Below, piece after piece: positions 1 to 6,295 of a DNA stretch of 11,374 bases (its first letter is position 1; each line of letters begins with the position of its first letter). Location of the stretch: NCBI GenBank assembly GCA_001782515.1, contig MFOV01000011.1, forward strand, positions 13,213 to 24,586. The letters are read 5' to 3'. Source of the DNA: Candidatus Levybacteria bacterium RIFCSPLOWO2_01_FULL_39_10. GTDB lineage: Bacteria > Patescibacteriota > Microgenomatia > Levybacterales > UBA12049. The notes under the pieces are model-generated. The model had not been told where the DNA came from. It saw only the letters and a list, made by a program, of their open reading frames with translations, and ran no database searches. A program made the translations under genes and the position numbers.

Positions 1-785
1 CTAATTGGTTTTTTACGGATTACGGCAGGACTGACGGCGAAGTAAATGTTATAAAAGGGATAAAGCGGTCAAACGATATTTTCTTTTATAAACTTGCCGA
101 GAAAATCGGAATTGACAGACTGTCTCACATGGCAAAAAAATTCTACATAGACAAAGCTCTGGGAATCGATTTATCAGGAGAAACAGCGGGCACAGTTCCT
201 GATAACAGCTGGAAAAAAAAGGTAATAGGGGAGCCTTGGTATTTGGGAGATACATATCATATTGGAATTGGTCAGGGATATCTTTTGGCAACGCCTCTTC
301 TGGTTAATTCCTGGTCGCAAACTATTGCCTCAGGCGGAGATCTTGTGAGACCTTATCTTTTTAAAGATTTAGGAGAAAAAAAACTCGCAAAAGATTTACT
401 TAGCGAAAAAACAGTTAAATTGATTAGGCAAGGTATGGTTGAGTCTTGCGCGCCAGGAGGCGTTGCATATCCATTATTCCAGTTTAAAGTTCCAGCCAAA
501 GGCTGGTCCGCCTCTGGCGGAAAAAATAAAATCGATGGGAAAAATTTTATTCTTGAAAAAGCATCAAAAAGTGCTGAGATGATTAGAATTCCAGTTGCAT
601 GTAAAACCGGTACTGCCCAGCACGGTGGAGAAAAAACAAAGCCTCATGCATGGATTACCTTATTTGCGCCTGCTTATGATCCGGAAATTGTTGTAACTGT
701 TTTGGCAGAAGATTCAGGCGAGGGGTCAGCGGTTGCCGCGCCAATTGCAAAAAAGATTTTGGAAGAGTGGTTCTCTGAAAATTAA
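1..785 (+). CDS. Penicillin-binding protein 2-type transpeptidase, C-terminal part (5' end outside window)
   Basis: This is the end of a class B penicillin-binding protein, the DD-transpeptidase that cross-links peptidoglycan outside the membrane, usually in the elongation complex. The frame is open from base 3, so the gene begins before the window; the Met at 129 is internal. The second active-site motif is SND (nt 69-77), the S-x-D form known from E. coli PBP2, followed by FFYKLAEKIGIDRL. WKKK..GEPWYLGDTYHIGIGQGYLLATPL and the KTGT motif (nt 603-614, VACKTGTAQ) are also typical of this family. The SxxK nucleophile would lie upstream. Between GVAYPLFQF and IPVACKTG there are about 35 residues that look extra to me, partly encoded by two perfect hairpins (492-521). 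The stop overlaps the dprA start (TAATG), so the two genes are translationally coupled. Family certain; MrdA-type rather than FtsI/SpoVD is likely from the SxD motif. Confidence 0.9.
   Translation, partial: NWFFTDYGRTDGEVNVIKGIKRSNDIFFYKLAEKIGIDRLSHMAKKFYIDKALGIDLSGETAGTVPDNSWKKKVIGEPWYLGDTYHIGIGQGYLLATPLLVNSWSQTIASGGDLVRPYLFKDLGEKKLAKDLLSEKTVKLIRQGMVESCAPGGVAYPLFQFKVPAKGWSASGGKNKIDGKNFILEKASKSAEMIRIPVACKTGTAQHGGEKTKPHAWITLFAPAYDPEIVVTVLAEDSGEGSAVAAPIAKKILEEWFSEN
492..521 (+). repeat. Two adjacent perfect hairpins inside the transpeptidase gene
   Basis: CCAGCC-AAA-GGCTGG (492-506) is followed directly by TCCGCC-TCT-GGCGGA (507-521). Both have 6-bp perfect stems and 3-nt loops. They are read in frame as PAKGWSASGG, in a stretch that separates two conserved parts of the protein. 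The 13-nt core CCGCCTCTGGCGG recurs exactly in the rRNA leader at 9786-9798. It looks like a small dispersed palindromic element that the coding sequence tolerates. Confidence 0.7.
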
Positions 786-1882
786 TGAAAGACCGAACAT
801 ACTTTTTGGGATTTTCCGCATTTCCCGGGATCGGACCGATTAAATTTGAAAAACTCCTAAAAAAATTCGGTTCGGCAAAAAATGCATGGACCGGGACAGG
901 GGAAGAACTGGAACCAATAATTGGGAAAACTCTTTTTCCTAAGTTTGATAAGTTTCGATCAGAGTTTGACCTCGGTAAATACGAAAAAGAGCTTGCGGGT
1001 AAAAAAATTTCATATATAACCCTTTCAGATAAAGCCTATCCACCTCTTTTGAAACAAATTCCAAATCCGCCAATTATTCTTTATATAAAAGGGAACACAG
1101 CATTAATTCATCCTGAAAAACTTGAGAATTTAAGGATGATTGCAATTGTCGGGACAAGAAAAATTACAAATTACGGGAGGGACGTTACAGAGCTATTTAG
1201 TTCGAGTTTAGCACAGTCAGGAATAATAATAGTATCCGGTCTTGCAATAGGAGTAGATGCTAAGGCGCATATTTCCTGTTTGGAGGTAGAAGGAAAAACC
1301 ATAGCGGTTTTGGGAAACGGAGTGGACCTTCCCTTCCCCTCAAACAATAAAGGTTTGTATGATAGGATTTTAAAAAGCGGAGGAGCAATAATTTCAGAAT
1401 TTCCGCCGGGTGAACCACCGAGCAAAGGGAGCTTTCCTTCAAGAAACAGAATTATCGCAGGACTCTCTGACGGAGTTTTAGTAACCGAAGGCGCCAAAGA
1501 CTCAGGAAGTTTGATAACGGCAAATTATGGGTTGGAGTTTGGGCGCAAAGTTTTTGCAGTTCCCGGGCCAATTACAAGTTCACTATCTGCAGCACCGCTT
1601 AGGCTTATTGAAAAGGGGGCAAAGCTAGTGGTCAGCCCAGAAGACGTACTTCGCGAGTTAAAAGTTAAAAGTGCAAAGTTAAAAGTTGAAGGAATAATTC
1701 GCGGAGATACGAAAGAGGAACAAAAAATAATTCAGCTTTTGGAAAACGAGTCGCTTGGTTTTGATGAAATTGTCCGGCGTTTAAAACTCGATCCATCAAA
1801 ACTCGCAACAACCCTTTCTCTTATGGAAATGAAGGGAATTATTAAATCAGAAAGCGGTGGTAAATTCTCTCTCAATCTATAG
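785..1882 (+). CDS. dprA: DNA processing protein DprA (Smf)
   Basis: DprA binds incoming single-stranded DNA in the cytoplasm and loads RecA during natural transformation. The protein has 365 residues, close to the family norm. An N-terminal helix-hairpin-helix/SAM-like part (about 1-75) contains FPGIGPIKFEKLLKKFG. The Rossmann-fold core (about 95-290) shows VGTR (122-125), SGLAIGVDAKAH (151-162), FPSRNRIIAGLS (217-228) and VPGP (259-262). A C-terminal winged helix (about 308-365) contains LGFDEIVRRLKLDPSKLATTLSLMEMKG. A linker KVKSAKLKVEG (293-303) is encoded by a 7-bp tandem repeat. The usual G-x-N just after VPGPI is not obvious here (SLSAAPLRLIEKGA). The start overlaps the upstream stop by one base and has no promoter of its own, so it is probably transcribed with the transpeptidase gene. 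dprA next to topA is a gene order also known in Firmicutes. Its presence suggests competence or general ssDNA handling. Confidence 0.96.
   Translation: MKDRTYFLGFSAFPGIGPIKFEKLLKKFGSAKNAWTGTGEELEPIIGKTLFPKFDKFRSEFDLGKYEKELAGKKISYITLSDKAYPPLLKQIPNPPIILYIKGNTALIHPEKLENLRMIAIVGTRKITNYGRDVTELFSSSLAQSGIIIVSGLAIGVDAKAHISCLEVEGKTIAVLGNGVDLPFPSNNKGLYDRILKSGGAIISEFPPGEPPSKGSFPSRNRIIAGLSDGVLVTEGAKDSGSLITANYGLEFGRKVFAVPGPITSSLSAAPLRLIEKGAKLVVSPEDVLRELKVKSAKLKVEGIIRGDTKEEQKIIQLLENESLGFDEIVRRLKLDPSKLATTLSLMEMKGIIKSESGGKFSLNL
1656..1688 (+). repeat. 7-bp tandem repeat array, in frame in dprA
   Basis: The unit is GTTAAAA, repeated with a degenerate third unit (GTGCAAA) and a last unit starting GTTG. It aligns without gaps over 33 nt to the array in the spoU-family gene at 7204-7236, with 27 of 33 identical; five of the six differences are the same A/G position in successive units. 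It encodes the lysine-rich linker between the Rossmann core and the winged helix of DprA. Confidence 0.75.
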
Positions 1883-1883
1883 C

Positions 1884-2045
1884 TTACCACTCATTATCAC
1901 GCCTTCGGCGGATAATTATTCTTTTGCCTTTTTTATCCAGCTCAACCCAAACAGAGTTTAAAGATTCGATTCTCGCTTCTTTCATCATCTTTTTGTCCAA
2001 TGTTACACAATAGGAGTGTCCAGTTCTAAAAATTTTTCTAATCAT
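1884..2045 (-). CDS. Small AbrB/MazE-like (SpoVT-AbrB fold) DNA-binding protein
   Basis: This 53-residue gene is convergent with dprA, whose stop ends one base before it. The protein begins MIRKIFRTGHSYCVTLDKK and ends with GKRIIIRRRR and a short tail. This matches the swapped-hairpin AbrB pattern: an RK..RTGxS..VTL.K half, a short helix, then V.V.LD..G..III. AbrB/MazE-type proteins are dimeric transcription regulators, often antitoxins that repress their own promoter. No toxin gene (PemK/MazF or VapC) is adjacent, so it is an orphan regulator or its partner is elsewhere. The divergent spacer holds tandem 10-bp half-palindromic repeats (2097-2116), a plausible operator. No clear Shine-Dalgarno sequence precedes the ATG. 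The AbrB call rests on the motif pattern alone. Confidence 0.72.
   Translation of the reverse strand: MIRKIFRTGHSYCVTLDKKMMKEARIESLNSVWVELDKKGKRIIIRRRRDNEW
1894..1934 (+). terminator. Possible rho-independent terminator after dprA
   Basis: TTATC-(A)-CGCC-TTC-GGCG-GATAA forms a 9-bp stem with one bulged A (1894-1915), followed by a T-rich run to 1934. It begins 12 bases after the dprA stop. It also lies within the 3' end of the small antisense gene 1884-2045, so its bases do double duty. The tract is interrupted, so strength is uncertain. Confidence 0.4.
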
Positions 2046-2093
2046 AGTTTGTTATTTTTTACCACTTTTCCTTATTTGTTTCTCGGAACTTCG

Positions 2094-2119
2094 TCTTGAC
2101 GCGTCATGACACGTCAAGA
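2094..2119. promoter_or_regulatory. Operator-like tandem palindromic repeat
   Basis: Two adjacent copies of TGACRCGTCA (2097-2106 and 2107-2116) sit inside an 8-bp perfect inverted repeat, TCTTGACG (2094-2101) and CGTCAAGA (2112-2119). The first copy is itself a perfect 10-bp palindrome. The site lies 49 bases before the AbrB-like start (-) and about 30 bases before the topA-side -35 (+), so it could serve either gene. Binding by the AbrB-like protein is inferred only. Confidence 0.55.
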
Positions 2120-2150
2120 CACGATAACATAGTAACATTTTATTTAGTAC

Positions 2151-2179
2151 TTGACAAGAATGGTATAGTTTAAAATAAA
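2151..2179 (+). promoter_or_regulatory. Promoter candidate upstream of topA
   Basis: A perfect TTGACA (2151-2156), a 17-bp spacer, then AATAAA (2174-2179, 4 of 6 matches to TATAAT). An overlapping alternative is the extended -10 TGGTATAGT (2161-2169). The first choice would start transcription near 2186, only about 8 nt before the ATG at 2194. Confidence 0.5.
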
Positions 2180-2193
2180 CTGATTTAATAATA

Positions 2194-2328
2194 ATGAAAA
2201 ACTTAGCCCCGCATGAAACTTACTTTCGCGCAGGTTTACATCCTCGCACCCGCCTGCCAAAGACTGGCACTGTCGGGCAGGTCGCAAGGGCACACATGCG
2301 GAGCAAGCAAAAGCTCAAAAATAATTAA
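2194..2328 (+). other. 44-codon ORF just before topA, probably the displaced original start
   Basis: The ATG at 2194 opens a frame beginning MKNLAPHETYFRAG and ending at TAA 2326-2328, two bases before the topA ATG. Its first 13 bases (ATGAAAAACTTAG) match the topA start (ATGAAAAACCTAG, 2331-2343) at 12 positions. The rest of the ORF is the GC-rich palindromic element. The product resembles nothing I know. It is more likely the old topA start separated by an insertion, or a leader ORF coupled to topA, than a functional protein. Confidence 0.4.
2209..2301. repeat. GC-rich palindromic element inserted at the topA start
   Basis: The segment is bounded by inverted repeats CCGCATG (2209-2215) and CATGCGG (2295-2301). 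It contains nested hairpins: CCTGCC (2253-2258) with GGCAGG (2276-2281), and TGCCA (2255-2259) with TGGCA (2265-2269). Its GC content is visibly far above the surrounding AT-rich spacer. It is flanked by a 13-bp near-duplication of the topA start (2194-2206 and 2331-2343, one mismatch), resembling a target-site duplication. No transposase is encoded; it would have to move in trans. Confidence 0.55.
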
Positions 2329-2330
2329 AT

Positions 2331-4457
2331 ATGAAAAACCTAGTGATAGTGGAATCACCAACTAAGGCGCGGACAATCGGGAGATTTTTGGGAGATGATT
2401 ATAAAGTTATTGCGTCAATGGGGCATATTTATGATCTTCCCAAATCAAAGTTAGGTGTTGATGTAGAAAATAAATTTGATCCTGAATATGTCTTAATTGA
2501 ATCAAAGAAAAATATTATAGATGATTTAAAAAAAGAGTCTAAAAAGGCTGAGCGAATAATAATGGCAACAGATCTGGATCGAGAAGGAGAAGCAATTGCG
2601 TTTCATATTGCAAAAAATCTTGATAAGAAAAACATCGATCGAATTATTTTCCATGAGATTACTCAGGAAGCAATTGATGAAGCTCTATCAAACCCCAAAA
2701 AAATAAATGAAGATCTTGTTGATGCGCAAACCGCGCGAAGAGTTTTAGACAGACTGGTGGGATATAAACTGTCGCCAATTCTGTGGCAGAAAGTGAGGCG
2801 CGGTTTGTCAGCTGGGCGAGTGCAGTCTGTTGCACTCAGACTCATTGTTGAGCGGGAGCGGGAAATTGAAAAATTTAAAAAAGAACCGTTTTATACGATA
2901 AGTGTAGAATTAGCTCGGGGTCCTGTTTCGCTTCACCCCCGCCCGACATCCTCGTCTGCTTCGCAGACTGCGGGTGCTCGTCGGGGCCCCTCCACGCCTG
3001 TCAAGCAGGCGAACTCCTTCGTCCGTTCCCCCGCGCTCACCACCCCCCTGACAACCATATTCGAACTCATAAAAATAAAAGGAGAAAACATTGAGGAGAC
3101 GCGAAAAATTGAACTTTATGACGGTGAATATAAATACACCCTCACTTCGATAACAACTGGGGAGAGAGCAAAAGAAATTGAGGATGATTTAAAAAGTAAA
3201 AATTTTGTGGTTTCAGATGTCTCAAAAAAAGAAATTAGACGGATCCCACCGCCACCTTATACAACGTCAACCCTTCAGCAGGACGGGGCAAGAAGGATGG
3301 GGCTTTCGGGGCGGCGGACCATGCAGCTTGCCCAAAAATTATATGAAGAGGGATATATTACATATCACAGAACCGATTCTGTCTCAATTTCTCAAAGTGC
3401 CAGAAAGCAGATGAGTGAATACGTAAAAAAAGAATTCGGCGAAAAATATTTGTCACCTAAAGAAAGATTCTATAAAACTGTGTCAAAAACCGCGCAGGAA
3501 GCGCATGAAGCAATAAGACCTGCAAGAGTCGGAGTAGGAAGCTCTGAAATCGGAAGTCGGTTGGGCGGACAGTTTGCAAAACTTTATGAAATGATATGGA
3601 GACGGGCGGTAGCAACACAAATGGCAGATGCTTTGATTGAATCAACCAATGTTACAGTTGACGTTAGTGACAGTGTTTATACACTGCGAACCAAAGGATC
3701 TGTACTATTATTCGAGGGTTTCTTGAAAATCAATCCCTATGCGCTTGAGGATAAGCGTTTACCCGAATTCATTGCAAACGAGCATTTGAATTTTGTGAGC
3801 TCTTCTTTTGAAGAACATGAAACTCTCCCTCCGCCCAGATACAACGATGCATCAATAATAAAAACTTTGGAGGAAAAAGGAATAGGCCGTCCCTCAACTT
3901 ACGCAACAATAATCTCAACAATTGAGGGGCGCGCATACATTGAAAGAGTGGAAAACCGATTTAAGCCAACATATGTGGGGCTGGCTGTAAATGATTTTCT
4001 GGTAAAAAATTTTGAGGACATTGATGATATTCCCTTTACTGCTGAGATGGAGGACGAGCTTGATCTTATTGCGGATGGAAAAAAACAATGGGAGCCTGTG
4101 ATTGCGGATTTTTATAAGCCTTTTGAGGTCACTTTGGATAAGGTTAAGGACGCAAAAAGAGTTAAAATTGAGACTGAAAAAACAGGAGAGAAATGCCCCG
4201 AGTGTGGGCAGGGGGATGTTGTCATCAGAACAGTAAGATTCGGAAAGTTCCTGTCATGCTCCAGGTTTCCCGACTGCAAATTTACCAAGCCATATGTTGA
4301 GAAAATAAATATGAAATGCCCTAAAGATGGAGGAGATGTTGTAATCAAAAAAACCAGAAAAGGAAGAAGATTTTACGGATGTTCAAATTATCCTGCCTGT
4401 GACTTCGCAGCTTGGCGACTTGCTGATATTAAAAAGGAACAAGAATCTGTACCCTAG
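2331..4457 (+). CDS. topA: DNA topoisomerase I (type IA)
   Basis: TopA relaxes negative supercoils in the cytoplasm through a transient 5'-phosphotyrosine link. The protein has 708 residues. The Toprim domain shows VIVESPTKA (Glu8) and ATDLDREGEAIAFH (Asp81, Asp83, Glu85, metal binding). The catalytic Tyr is Y345 in GYITYHRTDS, where His replaces the usual Met. PPPYTTSTLQQDGARRMG and GIGRPSTYATII are typical family blocks. Two C-terminal zinc-ribbon repeats follow: the first is complete (C622, C625, C643, C649); the second has C663, C684 and C690 but Asp666 where the second Cys is expected. Residues about 195-241 are a Pro/Ser/Arg-rich insertion encoded by GC-rich DNA. The start at 2331 begins the conserved MKNLVIVESPTKA and lacks a clear ribosome binding site; transcription probably comes from 2151-2179 through the GC-rich leader. 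Confidence 0.97.
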   Translation: MKNLVIVESPTKARTIGRFLGDDYKVIASMGHIYDLPKSKLGVDVENKFDPEYVLIESKKNIIDDLKKESKKAERIIMATDLDREGEAIAFHIAKNLDKKNIDRIIFHEITQEAIDEALSNPKKINEDLVDAQTARRVLDRLVGYKLSPILWQKVRRGLSAGRVQSVALRLIVEREREIEKFKKEPFYTISVELARGPVSLHPRPTSSSASQTAGARRGPSTPVKQANSFVRSPALTTPLTTIFELIKIKGENIEETRKIELYDGEYKYTLTSITTGERAKEIEDDLKSKNFVVSDVSKKEIRRIPPPPYTTSTLQQDGARRMGLSGRRTMQLAQKLYEEGYITYHRTDSVSISQSARKQMSEYVKKEFGEKYLSPKERFYKTVSKTAQEAHEAIRPARVGVGSSEIGSRLGGQFAKLYEMIWRRAVATQMADALIESTNVTVDVSDSVYTLRTKGSVLLFEGFLKINPYALEDKRLPEFIANEHLNFVSSSFEEHETLPPPRYNDASIIKTLEEKGIGRPSTYATIISTIEGRAYIERVENRFKPTYVGLAVNDFLVKNFEDIDDIPFTAEMEDELDLIADGKKQWEPVIADFYKPFEVTLDKVKDAKRVKIETEKTGEKCPECGQGDVVIRTVRFGKFLSCSRFPDCKFTKPYVEKINMKCPKDGGDVVIKKTRKGRRFYGCSNYPACDFAAWRLADIKKEQESVP
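2913..3053. repeat. GC-rich in-frame insertion within topA
   Basis: About 141 nt (47 codons) of visibly GC-rich DNA interrupt an AT-rich gene between ..EPFYTISVEL and TTIFELIKIKGENIE, which are adjacent in ordinary TopA proteins as I know them. It holds hairpins GTCTGC-TTC-GCAGAC (2954-2968) inside CCCGAC (2942-2947) with GTCGGG (2980-2985), and GCCTG-TCAAG-CAGGC (2996-3010). The encoded stretch is rich in Pro, Ser, Thr, Ala and Arg and probably forms a disordered loop. It resembles the topA leader element in composition and palindromic structure, but I could not show they are the same family. Confidence 0.65.
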
Positions 4458-4459
4458 CC

Positions 4460-4480
4460 TTCCAAGGAGAGACCCTGGAA
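4460..4480. terminator. Weak hairpin between convergent genes
   Basis: TTCCA (4460-4464) pairs with TGGAA (4476-4480). After an A-C mismatch an inner GG/CC pair closes a 5-nt loop. It sits between the topA stop and the stop of the minus-strand gene. There is no U-tract on the topA strand, so it is only a candidate bidirectional terminator. Confidence 0.3.
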
Positions 4481-4482
4481 AG

Positions 4483-5076
4483 TTAATTAATACTTGCAAC
4501 AATTGTATCAAATACAGCTTCGTTTATAATTTCTCCTGAGCTCTCTATAAGAATTGCGCCGCCACTTTTATCTCGCAAAAAAACATAGAGCGTTGGAATA
4601 CCTTGTCCCAGTCCTTCATTGAGTTTTCCATACATTTTTATTCCTCCCGCAGTTCCAGTCTGTCCGGGAGATAGGTCTTTTTCAACCCGGTCAGTCAAAT
4701 TGTTTCTCGCAGCTTCAACTGCCTGCTCATAGTTTGAATTGGCACCAGTAAGCCTTGCGTCAATATTTATTCCGGCCTCTGACAGCTCTTTATTTCCATC
4801 TTTAAAAACAACAAAATAACCCTTTTCTCTCTCCTCAGCCGTGTATCCTGGAGGATAGTCAAAACTTATTTTGTCGGTTTTAAGATTAGACCACTGTCCA
4901 AGCTCGGGAGCTGATATTATCTGTCCTTCTTCAATTGCAGGAGAAATTTGATTGCCTCTTGAAAAATAGATTAAAACAATTAGACCTAAGATTATTATAA
5001 ATATTGTAATGACAAAAAAGACAATATATTTTTTTCTACCTCGAACTTGTTTATTGTTGGAAAAATCTTGAATCAT
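4483..5076 (-). CDS. Membrane-anchored protein with extracytoplasmic domain, function unknown
   Basis: The protein has 197 residues. A short cytoplasmic N-terminus with a basic RGRKK patch precedes one membrane segment (about 18-38), after which the chain should lie outside. The outer domain starts near KISFDYPPGYTAEEREKGYFVVF and ends with SGGAILIESSGEIINEAVFDTIVASIN. It resembles the C-terminal part of its neighbour (FSVTYPSGYT...SGQFVRIF...), so the two look like diverged copies of one fold. The layout is reminiscent of small PsbP-like or stress-domain extracytoplasmic proteins, but I do not recognise a named family. The start overlaps the upstream stop by 4 nt (ATGA), indicating one operon and coupled translation. 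No lipobox Cys is present. Confidence 0.75.
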   Translation of the reverse strand: MIQDFSNNKQVRGRKKYIVFFVITIFIIILGLIVLIYFSRGNQISPAIEEGQIISAPELGQWSNLKTDKISFDYPPGYTAEEREKGYFVVFKDGNKELSEAGINIDARLTGANSNYEQAVEAARNNLTDRVEKDLSPGQTGTAGGIKMYGKLNEGLGQGIPTLYVFLRDKSGGAILIESSGEIINEAVFDTIVASIN

Positions 5077-5912
5077 CGGATTCTTTTAATTGATTTGATA
5101 ATATCATCAATCTCAGCAAGAATTTGAGAGTCTGAATTTGCAGGCACCTGTGCGATAATTATCCCATAAGTAGTTGGTGTTAAAAAATCCCAACCAATCT
5201 CTTCACAATAAATATAAAAAGTTTGTTCACCTGCCTCATTTTTTGATTTTCTGTAAAGCTCAGAACCCGCTTCAAATTCTTGGTACTGCCTTCCTCGAAG
5301 GTCAATATAAACTTCCCCCTCAGGGGCAAAATCATCGTCATAAATACAGGTTTCATTATCAGTCTTCCTTTGCTCAATTATCAGCCTATGGTTATTTCTT
5401 GTTAAAAATATTCTTACAAACTGCCCACTGTCACTTCTTTGATTTTGAAGTGTATAGCCTGACGGATAGGTAACTGAAAATCCCGGAAAATCAAGTCCGA
5501 GCAATTTATCACTTTTAAATGTTTTGAAATCCTGGCTCTGTCCATCTGAATCTTCTGACGGGGGAATCAGTTCCGGCGAGGAGGTTATGTTTGGCTGGGG
5601 AGTGGGAGTAGATGTTAATATAGCGCCTTCCGGAGTTTCTTGTTCGGAGTCCCCGGAAGACATAAACATCAGCAACAATAAAAATAAAATAACAAAGAAA
5701 AATATTATTACTGTGGCAATAACCGGTTTGGATTTAAGTTTTGATTTTGGGCTCAATTGTTGATTTTTTGAAGCTGCAGCAGGCGGAGAAGGTTTATTGT
5801 TTACATTTTGAGGATTTTGGACATTTGACATGTTTGAACTTACATTTTGGGAAGCTGGCTTTTTATTCTGCGGAATACTGTTTTGTTCGGGTTTTTGATT
5901 TTTGTCATTCAT
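5073..5912 (-). CDS. Membrane-anchored protein with Asn/Gln/Pro-rich cytoplasmic tail, function unknown
   Basis: I place the start at MNDKNQKPEQ (ATG at 5912), giving 279 residues. A longer frame exists to 5972, but its first residues (MVSLAEPLT) are read from a dispersed repeat, and a good promoter ends 10 nt before 5912. The N-terminal region is rich in Asn, Gln, Pro and Ser and looks disordered. A membrane segment follows SKLKSKPV (ATVIIFFFVILFLLLLMF), then a Thr/Pro/Ser-rich linker and an outer domain with FSVTYPSGYT and two Cys (ETCIYDDD, IYCEEIG) that could form a disulfide. The domain is related to that of the next gene, with which it overlaps by 4 nt. Likely a surface or envelope protein pair; function not recognised. 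Confidence 0.72.
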   Translation of the reverse strand: MNDKNQKPEQNSIPQNKKPASQNVSSNMSNVQNPQNVNNKPSPPAAASKNQQLSPKSKLKSKPVIATVIIFFFVILFLLLLMFMSSGDSEQETPEGAILTSTPTPQPNITSSPELIPPSEDSDGQSQDFKTFKSDKLLGLDFPGFSVTYPSGYTLQNQRSDSGQFVRIFLTRNNHRLIIEQRKTDNETCIYDDDFAPEGEVYIDLRGRQYQEFEAGSELYRKSKNEAGEQTFYIYCEEIGWDFLTPTTYGIIIAQVPANSDSQILAEIDDIIKSIKRIR

Positions 5913-5922
5913 ACCTAAAATT

Positions 5923-5951
5923 AGTATTTCAGAGTGGAGAAATTGTGTCAA
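5923..5951 (-). promoter_or_regulatory. Promoter of the two-gene membrane protein operon
   Basis: Read on the minus strand: TTGACA (5951-5946), 17-bp spacer, AATACT (5928-5923, 4 of 6 matches). The ATG at 5912 lies 10 nt after the -10, so the mRNA would be leaderless or nearly so. This also decides the start codon of the downstream gene. Confidence 0.6.
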
Positions 5952-5980
5952 TGGTTCGGCAAGGCTCACCATGAGCGTTC
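5951..5980. repeat. Dispersed repeat resembling GGTTCGrCAAGcTCACCATGAGC
   Basis: The bases 5951-5980 match, from memory, a repeat widespread in CPR and other bacterial genomes that reads in one direction as a 'CTCATGGTGAGC..GAACCAT' unit. It lies directly upstream of the -35 of the operon above and is non-coding under the chosen start. A comparable repeat-derived tail (PSEAEG) ends the SpoU gene. Confidence 0.45.
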
Positions 5981-5998
5981 ATTGTTTGAGTTTAGATT

Positions 5999-6295
5999 TT
6001 ACTCGGGGCACGGGGCAAACTCACAGCTTGGTCCGACACGGCCCACATAGCTTCCGTCAGGACACAACTTTGCGTCCTGCGTGCAGAAAACTTCATCATT
6101 CTGCTGTGGTGTAGGGGTAGGGATTGGCGTTAGAGGTGGATTGTTTCCCCGGGCGCTCTTGAAATTATTGCCATTAATAAAAAAATAGCTGAATACTAGA
6201 AGTACTATTCCAAAAATCAGAAATAGAACAAGGGACAAGTGAAGCTTATCGGAGTAATGGTGTGCACCGTGCCAGCTGTTGCGATTGTCTTCCAT
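5999..6295 (-). CDS. Single-pass membrane protein with C-terminal four-Cys motif
   Basis: The protein has 98 residues. One membrane segment (about 20-41, LSLVLFLIFGIVLLVFSYFF) follows a His-containing hydrophilic N-terminus. A Thr/Pro-rich linker (TPIPTPTPQQ) leads to a compact Cys module ending CPDGSYVGRVGPSCEF-APCPE, with spacing C-x6-C-x12-C-x4-C. From memory this module is very common at the ends of small CPR envelope proteins; its function is not known to me, and the Cys probably form two disulfides outside the cell. The ATG directly abuts the upstream stop (TAAATG), so it is co-transcribed with the 6296-6748 gene from the promoter at 6795-6823. Confidence 0.75.
   Translation of the reverse strand: MEDNRNSWHGAHHYSDKLHLSLVLFLIFGIVLLVFSYFFINGNNFKSARGNNPPLTPIPTPTPQQNDEVFCTQDAKLCPDGSYVGRVGPSCEFAPCPE

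Noticed and set aside
1884..2045. Toxin-antitoxin module around the AbrB-like gene
   Set aside because: No toxin-like gene is adjacent on either strand; the neighbours are dprA and topA.
5913..5972. Upstream extension of the membrane protein gene to 5972 (MVSLAEPLTQF...)
   Set aside because: The first residues are read from a dispersed repeat, and the extension would contain the -35 and -10 boxes of the gene.
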